A stretch of 12,806 bases of DNA from Thermoguttaceae bacterium. Its GTDB lineage: Bacteria > Planctomycetota > Planctomycetia > Pirellulales > Thermoguttaceae. Positions 7,358-12,806 of the stretch are shown here, piece after piece. The number at the start of each line of letters is the position of its first letter. The stretch's first letter is position 1. Position numbers and translations under genes: made by a program. Location of the stretch: positions 1-12,806 of the forward strand of contig JANLFZ010000033.1 of the NCBI GenBank assembly GCA_024653385.1, read 5' to 3'. A model generated the notes under the pieces. The model saw nothing but the letters and a program-made list of their open reading frames with translations. It had not been told where the DNA came from and searched no databases.

Positions 7358-7392
7358 CCAGGCCGGATCGTTCGGCGCAAGCCGCGCCTGGG
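7284..7392. repeat. Perfect 40-bp inverted repeat with 29-nt spacer, overlapping the 45-bp one
   Basis: Bases 7284-7323 are the exact reverse complement of 7353-7392, separated by 7324-7352. With the 45-bp repeat it gives the order x, y-inverted, x-inverted, y on the coding strand, the signature of a stretch copied once in reverse complement and then copied again normally. The extra length relative to the inferred 74-nt ancestor is 147 minus 74, that is 73 bases. Confidence 0.95.
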
Positions 7393-8043
7393 CCGCATCG
7401 ACGCGGTAGATGAACACCTTGTCGACGCCCAAGTCGGGGGCGAAAGCGAACCTGGCCGCGGGGTCGAGGTTGATCGAGTGGGCATGGGGTCCCTCTTGCC
7501 GTCGCGCATTGGGGCCCTTGCCCTGATGCTGGATCACGCTGGCCGGTTCGCCCAGCCGGCCGTCGTCGCCGATGGGCAGCGAGGCCACGGTCCCGGCGCT
7601 GTAGTTGGCCACCAGCAGGCATTTGCCGCCGGGATGGACCGTAACGTGGCACGGCCCTGTGCCGCCCGACGGCTGTTGGTTCAAGAGCGTCAGTTTGCCC
7701 GACGCCTCGATGGCGAAGGCGTTCACCGCGCCGGTCTTCTTTCCTTGGAACTCGCCGATCTCGCCCACGGCGTACAGGAATCGCCGGTTGGGGTGGATGG
7801 CCAGAAACGAGGGCCGGGTTGTCGCGGCGGCCAGTTCGATCGAGTCGAGCCGACCGGTCGCCAGGTCGAATTGCCCGACGTAGATGCCCTTGCTCTTCCC
7901 GTCGGTGTAGGTGCCGAAGTACACGCGCAGCGTCTGCGGCTTGGACGGTTTCTCGCGTGGGGCGGCCGGCGCGGTCGCCACGAGTGCCAACGACAGCATG
8001 AGGGCGCCGAGCGTCCTCCAAGAGTTCCGCGTCATGGAAGCGT

Positions 8044-8047
8044 CTCC
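8044..8047 (-). promoter_or_regulatory. Ribosome binding site of the lactonase gene
   Basis: GGAG within CGGAGA on the minus strand, eight bases before the ATG at 8035. It favours that start over the ATG at 8068. Confidence 0.45.
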
Positions 8048-8067
8048 GAGGTTTTCCGATGTCTGCA

Positions 8068-8096
8068 AGTATGACGCCCGGCCCGCGCGCCGGCAA
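8068..8096 (-). promoter_or_regulatory. Candidate promoter of the lactonase / DUF6807 unit
   Basis: TTGCCG (8096-8091), a 17-base spacer and CATACT (8073-8068) on the minus strand match the -35 and -10 consensus at four of six positions each. It lies between the terminator of the upstream unit and the lactonase start, giving a leader of roughly 25 bases. The surrounding sequence is so GC-rich that the AT-containing -10 stands out. Confidence 0.35.
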
Positions 8097-8163
8097 GCGG
8101 CGCGGGCATCCGGGCGTAATCGTTCGCGGGGACCGCGCCCATTGTCGCGGCGAAGCCCGCGAG

Positions 8164-8198
8164 AATAAAACTGTCCCCCTCGGGCTTGAAGGGAACAG
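8164..8198 (-). terminator. Rho-independent terminator after the lyase gene
   Basis: On the minus strand CTGTTCCC (8198-8191), a 12-base loop and GGGGACAG (8178-8171) pair over eight bases with one G-T wobble, followed at once by TTTTATT (8170-8164). It begins 17 bases after the TAA of the lyase gene, the expected place for an intrinsic terminator, and separates the cytochrome/lyase unit from the lactonase/DUF6807 unit. Confidence 0.6.
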
Positions 8199-8215
8199 GC
8201 ACGTCTTTCGGCCCC

Positions 8216-10903
8216 TTACGGTCGACTCGGCACGTCGCCCGGCGCGAGGGCTATCGACCGTTTGCCCTGCGCGGTCTGGAGGACCAGCGCCGGCGTCTTG
8301 TCGGCCGCCGACGGTTCCAGTCGGACCTCGCGCAGAGGGTTTTGCGTCCGGACCGGCTCGAATACGGCGACGAACCTCGCCGCCGGCGCGCGCCGTCGAA
8401 GCACCAGCATGGGCATGGTGGCTTCCGGCCGGTTGGTCAGCCCGTCGGCGAGGATCACCTCCGTGGCCGCGCCGTCCCAGGGGACAATCCACAGACGCAA
8501 GCGGTCCTCTTTCGAGGCGAAGGTCATCGTGAACCGGTCGCTTGCGCCGGCCCCGCGCCGCACTCGGACGTGCTGGTATCCGCACGAGGAACCGAGCGGG
8601 CCGGCACGTTCGGCCAGCGGCAGCGACGTGTCTTCCAAGGTCCCGTCGATGTGGAGCACGTAGTCGATCTGCCGCGGCGTCGCGGCGGCGCCGGCCGTGG
8701 GAAAGGCCGCCAGATCGTCCACGACGCAATGCTCGCTGAGCCGCACGGCCCGGCGAAGCGTCATGCCCTCGTAGGCGCTGGTGCAAACGGCCTCGGCCAG
8801 TTTCTCGCGGGGCTCGAACCGCCGGAGCGTGCCGAGGACCTTGTCCCGGGCCGAGTCGGTCGGCCATTGGGCATCGCGCTTGCCGGCCGGACGCTGTGAG
8901 ATCCCGTCGATCACCACGGTGTTGTGGCTGACCGTGTGGGCCGTCCACTGCGCCTTCCAGGACGACTCGTAGGGCATGCTGCCGAAATCGGGAAACCACT
9001 GCCGGCCCTGGGCGTACAGCACGAGGTTCAACTTGTCGGGATGCCCGTGCCCACCCCCGTGCGGACCGTAGCTCAACGAGACCGCCGTGGAGTCGGGCGC
9101 GGCGTTGAAGTCGCCCTCGGCCTCGCGCAACACGGCGACGCCGCTGGCGGGGAACAACGAACAACCCCGCTCGTGCCTTCCCGAGTTGGCAAACCTCCCT
9201 TCGGCCAGCGGAAGCGCCCCGGGGACGTCGGCGCCGGGCAGGTCGTAGATTAGCCAGGGCCAGTCGGGCACGTGGCGGTACTCGGTCGGTCGGGTCGCCA
9301 CGACCTGGCCATCGCACAGCAGGCGCGTCTCGGCCCCCCGGACTTCCAGGCGGAACCGGTACGGGCGATTGACCTCGGGGCAGTGCCCCGCCAAGGCCAA
9401 CGCGCTACGGTACTCGGGATGGTCCGCCAGCACGCGGAACACCACCCAGGCGCGGTCCTGGGGCCCCGACTCGGCCAGCCGGGTCATCGTCCACTCGAAC
9501 ACGAAGTCCTCGCGGTCGGCATCGTTGAGGAGGTACCGGTCGGGCTGGCTGGCGCCGCCATCGTGGGCGACCACGGCCGCGCCGCGCACCTCGTAGGTCG
9601 GGTCGCGGCGGTCCCAGCGGACCGGCTGACCATCCAGCCGCGGATCCTCGTACCGGTACTGGTAGCGATAGTAGTGGAGCAACCCGACGCGGCCGCGGCG
9701 CACCGGCCCGGCCAGGACCGGCACGTCGCGCCGCAAGAGCCACGCCAAGCGCGGGTCGCGGTAGCGATGGTAGCCGACCAGGCACGTCCAATCGCCCCGA
9801 AGCGGTCCCCGGTCGCTGTCGCCCAAGGCCGGATGGGTCAGATCGGGAAACGCAAGGTAGAACGGGGCCTCGAACAACAGGCGCAACGACTTCGGCGCGT
9901 CGGTCGTGTCGGTGACATAGTGGGCGTCCTCGTCGCGCGATCGGTCGTTGGGGACGGCCATCGCGTACGCATCGATGCCGCAGTGCTGGAGCGCCTCGGT
10001 CAGAGGCAGTAGCGCCGTCATCACGAACCGGTGGTAGCCCGCCGATCGCTCCCAGAACAGGCCGTCGTCGCGCACGTCGTGGGCCACCAGATGCCGCAGG
10101 CCGTAGGGGCTCTCGAGGGCGTACTCGACCAGCGCGCGGTCCCGGATGGCCAATCCCACCAGCCCCACGGCCGCCAGGTGCCATGCCTGGAAGTTGTAGC
10201 AACGGTAATGCAAGTCGGCGATCCGGCGGTCGCGCTGGAAGTCGTCGATCTTGAAGCACCCGGCCGCGGTGCGCAACAGGTCGGTCTCGACGCGCCGCTT
10301 CTGCGCCTCGGTGAAGGTTCCGCTGCCGGCCACGAGGTCGTACGCCCGGACCACCGACACCAGCCACATCGCCTCGTAGAGCGACGACTGGCTGAACACG
10401 CGGCAACGCTGGTTGGTCAGCGGCAGTCGCGGGTAGAGGTCGGCATAGGCCAGAAGCCCGTCGCGGACCCACTCGGCGTAGCGCCGTTCGCCCGAGAAGG
10501 CGTAGCCCAGCCCCACGGCATGGAGATGGTCGGCGACTTGCCAGTGCCGGGTGTCGCCCTTGTCGGGCAACTTGCCCAACGGCTTGGCGGCAAGCTCGGC
10601 GGCGCGCTGGAGACACTGGTTCAGGGATTGCTTGGCCCAGAGTTCGCGGGCTGCGCGATCCTTGGCCCGGGCCACATCCTGCGGCGTGAGGGTCAAGTAG
10701 GGGTGCTCGGCGGGGAACCGCAGCCCGCTCGTCGCCGCCGGCTCTGCCCCGCCGGCGTTCTCCCCGGCCAAGACGCACCGCCATGGAGCCGAAACGACCA
10801 CCGCAAGGACAAGCGGCCACGCCACGCTCTGGAGCGACGAGCGGCCTTGGGCTTGCCGGGCCGGCCTCTCCGGATGGCGCGAACGACGATCTTGGCCAAA
10901 CAT
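8216..10903 (-). CDS. Secreted heparinase II/III-like polysaccharide lyase with inserted beta-rich segment
   Basis: An 895-residue protein resembling heparinase II/III and alginate-lyase-type polysaccharide lyases, which cleave uronic-acid polysaccharides by beta-elimination outside the cytosol. A hydrophobic segment WPLVLAVVVSAPW (29-41) after a basic stretch acts as signal peptide. Residues about 65-400 form the alpha-helical toroid (TPQDVARAKDRA, the YNFQAWHLAAVG stretch at 236-247, SAGYHRFVMTALLPLTEAL at 287-305). Residues about 555-895 carry the heparinase beta-sandwich, with HGGGHGHPDKLNLVLYA (615-631) and WTAHTVSHNTVVIDGISQ (653-670). N237, Y290, H619 and H660 are the likeliest active-site residues by analogy. 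Between the two domains, about 400-550 looks like an extra concanavalin/LamG-like module. It is the largest gene here, 21 bases after the cytochrome stop and probably co-transcribed with it. GGGGTGA lies just before the ATG. The exact substrate is not predictable. Confidence 0.85.
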   Translation of the reverse strand: MFGQDRRSRHPERPARQAQGRSSLQSVAWPLVLAVVVSAPWRCVLAGENAGGAEPAATSGLRFPAEHPYLTLTPQDVARAKDRAARELWAKQSLNQCLQRAAELAAKPLGKLPDKGDTRHWQVADHLHAVGLGYAFSGERRYAEWVRDGLLAYADLYPRLPLTNQRCRVFSQSSLYEAMWLVSVVRAYDLVAGSGTFTEAQKRRVETDLLRTAAGCFKIDDFQRDRRIADLHYRCYNFQAWHLAAVGLVGLAIRDRALVEYALESPYGLRHLVAHDVRDDGLFWERSAGYHRFVMTALLPLTEALQHCGIDAYAMAVPNDRSRDEDAHYVTDTTDAPKSLRLLFEAPFYLAFPDLTHPALGDSDRGPLRGDWTCLVGYHRYRDPRLAWLLRRDVPVLAGPVRRGRVGLLHYYRYQYRYEDPRLDGQPVRWDRRDPTYEVRGAAVVAHDGGASQPDRYLLNDADREDFVFEWTMTRLAESGPQDRAWVVFRVLADHPEYRSALALAGHCPEVNRPYRFRLEVRGAETRLLCDGQVVATRPTEYRHVPDWPWLIYDLPGADVPGALPLAEGRFANSGRHERGCSLFPASGVAVLREAEGDFNAAPDSTAVSLSYGPHGGGHGHPDKLNLVLYAQGRQWFPDFGSMPYESSWKAQWTAHTVSHNTVVIDGISQRPAGKRDAQWPTDSARDKVLGTLRRFEPREKLAEAVCTSAYEGMTLRRAVRLSEHCVVDDLAAFPTAGAAATPRQIDYVLHIDGTLEDTSLPLAERAGPLGSSCGYQHVRVRRGAGASDRFTMTFASKEDRLRLWIVPWDGAATEVILADGLTNRPEATMPMLVLRRRAPAARFVAVFEPVRTQNPLREVRLEPSAADKTPALVLQTAQGKRSIALAPGDVPSRP

Positions 10904-10924
10904 GCTTCACCCCAAATCCGCGGT

Positions 10925-12806
10925 TCAAAGCGACAACACGTACGCGATCAGATCGTCCAGTTCCTCAGGCGTGAGATCCTTGGTATTGCCGTGGCGGTCG
11001 CCGCCGTGCTTGACCAGCGCGTCGCGCATCGTGGCGGCGCGGCCGTCGTGATAATAAGGGGCCGTCCGGTACGCCTCGATCAGCGTGGGCGTATCGTACT
11101 TGCCATCCGGTTCCAGCGGCGTGACGATGCCCACGTTGTGCTGCTTCAAGTCGGTGAAATACGGGGCCGGGTGGCAGCCCGCGCACTTGGCCTTCCCCTC
11201 GAACACCGCCTTGCCCCGAGCGGCCGCCGCGGCAAACTGGGGCAGGTTGGGGTTCCGCTCGGGCACCAGCGACGAGGCGTAGGCCACCAGGTCGTCGACG
11301 TCGTTCGATTCGGGCACGATGAGGTGGCTGCCGACGACGCCCGTGCGCATGCACTCGCGCGGATCGGGCCGCATCGCGCGGCGGTTGTGCGGCGAGGTCT
11401 GGTGCATGAGCACCAGGCTGATCACGTCCTTGCCGTTGCCGATGCCGTCTCGCATGAAATCCCAGGGCAGCCCGTCCACGCGACCGTCCGGGTGACACGA
11501 CGCGCAACTGTGCCACCGCTGGAAGCACTTCGTCGCGTCGTGAAAGTACATCTCACCGCGCCGGGCGGCATCGGCCGGCGCCTGCGGTCCCACGGCGAGC
11601 GTACCGAGCAGCTTGCCCGACGACGCCTCGAGCACCCCCACCGTGCCCGAGAAATAGTTCGCCACGTAGAGTTTCTGGCCGTCGGGGGCCAGGGCCAGCC
11701 CGCGCGGGCCGTTGCCGCCGCTCGGCGCACGGCGGATCGCCCCGGCGATGTACAAGGCCGTCAGGTCGTTGGCCAGCTTCGAGACCAGCTTGCGGTCCTG
11801 GCGGATCCGCACCCAGATGTTGTCGCGGTTGCCGTCCTTGAGTTTCGCCAGATCGTCGGGCACCTTTCCTTCGAGCAGCTCGTGGACCTTGCCGATCTCG
11901 ACGATCGACACCTCGTGCGTGCCCGCGTGGCTGACCCACAACCGCTTGCCGTCGGCCGAGACGACGACCGCCCACGGGTCGGCCGAGCCGCCGGTCAGAT
12001 CGTCCAACAGCACGGTGGTCAACAGGCTGTTGGAAGACAGGTCGAGAATGCTCAGCGCGTAGGTGTGGACCCAACCGCGGTCCAACTGGGTGATCGGCAG
12101 GTTGAAGCGTCCCAAGGCGTGGGTGACGTAGGCCCAGCGCCCGTCGGGACTGGCGGCAACCCCGGTGACGACGGTCGAACCGGTCGGCAGGCGCACGCGG
12201 GCTTTTTCCGCCATCGCGGCCGCGTCGAGCACGCTGACCTCGGCGCCCAGGGCCGAGTCGGTCCCCGCGCCGACCGGAAGCATGTTGGCCACGACCACCC
12301 GGGCAAGATCGGGCGTCACCGCGGCGAACGCGGGCTCGCGCACGACCGGCACGCGCTTCAGCTCCTTGCCCGCGGCCAGATCGACGACCGAAACCGTGTG
12401 GTCGCCCCGGTTGCAGGCGTAGAGGCGGTTGGCTTTCTCCGCCAGCGCAAGGGCGACCGGCCACGGCCCCACCGCGATCCGCCGCGCCACGGCCCCTTGA
12501 GCCGTGTCGATCACCGCCACCGCGTGGGCATTGCGCTCGGCCACGAACAGGGTCTTGCCGTCGGCCGAGAAGACCAGCCCGCGCGGCTCGCCGGGCACGG
12601 CGATCTCGCCGTGGGGCTTGCCCGACGCCAGGTCGATCACCACGACGCAGCCGGCCGTGGCGTCGGATGCACAAAGCGTCTTGCCGTCGGGGGCGACGGC
12701 CACGGCAATCGGCGAGCGGTACACCGGCGCCGCGCCGCCGGCCGAAACGGTTTCCAGCAGCCTGTCCGCTTCCTCCACGCTCAGCTTGCCCTCGCGGAGC
12801 ATCTCG
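10925..12806 (-). CDS. YVTN-type beta-propeller / di-heme cytochrome c fusion, 5' end outside window
   Basis: At least 625 residues are visible. Residues about 27-405, counted from the first visible ATG (12802), are a YVTN/NHL-type propeller with repeated units such as PDGKTLCASDATAGCVVVID, GEPRGLVFSADGKTLFVAER and GPRGLALAPDGQKLYVANYF. Two heme-binding CXXCH motifs follow, CASCH (433-437) and CAGCH (540-544). The C-terminus TPTLIEAYRTAPYYHDGRAA resembles di-heme cytochrome c peroxidase / MauG proteins. Such proteins act in the periplasm in electron transfer or oxidation; the partner is unknown. The ATG is preceded in frame by GAG and opens EMLREGKLSVEEADRLLETV, a helical motif usually found in cytosolic SHOCT-like/DUF4097-type proteins, directly before the propeller at the place where a signal peptide is expected. 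The true start is probably beyond the edge, so export cannot be judged. It is followed 21 bases on by the lyase gene. Confidence 0.88.
   Translation of the reverse strand, partial: EMLREGKLSVEEADRLLETVSAGGAAPVYRSPIAVAVAPDGKTLCASDATAGCVVVIDLASGKPHGEIAVPGEPRGLVFSADGKTLFVAERNAHAVAVIDTAQGAVARRIAVGPWPVALALAEKANRLYACNRGDHTVSVVDLAAGKELKRVPVVREPAFAAVTPDLARVVVANMLPVGAGTDSALGAEVSVLDAAAMAEKARVRLPTGSTVVTGVAASPDGRWAYVTHALGRFNLPITQLDRGWVHTYALSILDLSSNSLLTTVLLDDLTGGSADPWAVVVSADGKRLWVSHAGTHEVSIVEIGKVHELLEGKVPDDLAKLKDGNRDNIWVRIRQDRKLVSKLANDLTALYIAGAIRRAPSGGNGPRGLALAPDGQKLYVANYFSGTVGVLEASSGKLLGTLAVGPQAPADAARRGEMYFHDATKCFQRWHSCASCHPDGRVDGLPWDFMRDGIGNGKDVISLVLMHQTSPHNRRAMRPDPRECMRTGVVGSHLIVPESNDVDDLVAYASSLVPERNPNLPQFAAAAARGKAVFEGKAKCAGCHPAPYFTDLKQHNVGIVTPLEPDGKYDTPTLIEAYRTAPYYHDGRAATMRDALVKHGGDRHGNTKDLTPEELDDLIAYVLSL

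Larger units (their letters stand above)
6796..8035 (-). pseudogene. Secreted lactonase-family beta-propeller, frameshifted by a 73-nt inverted duplication
   Basis: The gene encodes a 6-phosphogluconolactonase-like seven-bladed propeller (lactonase family, PF10282), exported by the signal peptide in MTRNSWRTLGALMLSLALVA. Blade motifs are clear: VYFGTYTDGKSKGIYVGQF, PSFLAIHPNRRFLYAVGE, GTGPCHVTVHPGGKCLLVAN, EGPHAHSINLDP, PRHFDFHPNGRFAYVINELD, VHVHPSGKFLYGSNRGHDS and PRNFALDPTGRYLLAANQD. The frame is native from 8035 to residue about 229 (AWVEV, near 7350), then off-frame to a stop at 6968. The C-terminal third (from VAPGAGPRHF) continues in another frame to the stop at 6796. Between them sit 73 extra bases, an inverted copy of the flanking sequence; deleting them gives one continuous 388-codon frame. 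Start 8035 is preferred over 8068 because GGAG lies eight bases upstream and the signal peptide follows directly. As sequenced the gene is broken; if the insertion is an artefact it is intact. The natural substrate is unknown. Confidence 0.88.

Noticed and set aside
7246..7392. Inverted repeats as an insertion sequence, integron site or CRISPR-like element
   Set aside because: Every base is explained by inverted copying of local lactonase sequence. There is no foreign core, transposase, direct target duplication or repeated spacer unit.
8083..8107. GC palindrome-like stretch CCCGCGCGCCG / CGGCGCGGG upstream of the lactonase
   Set aside because: Imperfect (a two-base bulge) and without a T-run; it overlaps the promoter candidate and is common in such GC-rich sequence. 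No riboswitch or operator can be argued.
7215..9317. Minus-strand open frame of 700 codons spanning the lyase/lactonase boundary
   Set aside because: It overlaps two real genes in a different frame, crosses the terminator, and its sequence is arginine-rich shadow without blade or lyase motifs.

Overview
The window is GC-rich bacterial DNA, densely coding, and the gene content points to a member of the phylum Planctomycetota, probably near Pirellulales. The pointers are a secreted YVTN beta-propeller fused to a di-heme cytochrome c, a DUF6807 ('PmoA family') protein, a secreted lactonase-type propeller and a large heparinase II/III-type lyase. This placement rests on remembered gene families, not on a search.

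Region 1 (1-3363, minus strand) is an amino-acid biosynthesis operon read hom -> apgM-like -> lysC. It holds homoserine dehydrogenase with an ACT domain, an ApgM-type metalloenzyme that in this setting is more likely a homoserine kinase, and the first 269 residues of aspartate kinase, cut by the window edge. A TTGACG-18-TAGGAT promoter candidate lies just upstream of hom. Together the genes would take aspartate towards threonine and methionine.

Region 2 (3518-5818, plus strand) holds two genes: a solitary D12-class DNA adenine methyltransferase with no endonuclease beside it, then, after a hairpin, an M42-family metallo-aminopeptidase with a strong ribosome binding site. The peptidase converges on region 3 with only six bases between the stops.

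Region 3 (5825-12806, minus strand) is an envelope or secreted-protein block in two transcription units. The upstream unit is the propeller/di-heme cytochrome c (5' end outside the window) followed 21 nt later by a heparinase II/III-like polysaccharide lyase with an apparent inserted beta-rich domain, ending in a good intrinsic terminator. The downstream unit, with its own promoter candidate, is a secreted lactonase-family propeller followed 20 nt later by a secreted DUF6807 protein. The lyase and lactonase suggest use of complex polysaccharides, which is inference.

The most striking feature is inside the lactonase gene. A 73-nt inverted duplication creates two overlapping perfect inverted repeats (45 bp and 40 bp) and shifts the frame. 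Removing exactly those 73 nt restores a 388-codon lactonase. The pattern matches a double template switch at short pre-existing inverted repeats, either a very recent mutation or a sequencing/amplification artefact. I saw no tRNA, rRNA, CRISPR array, insertion sequence or wholly new multigene system, and no stretch over 300 bases lacks a gene.
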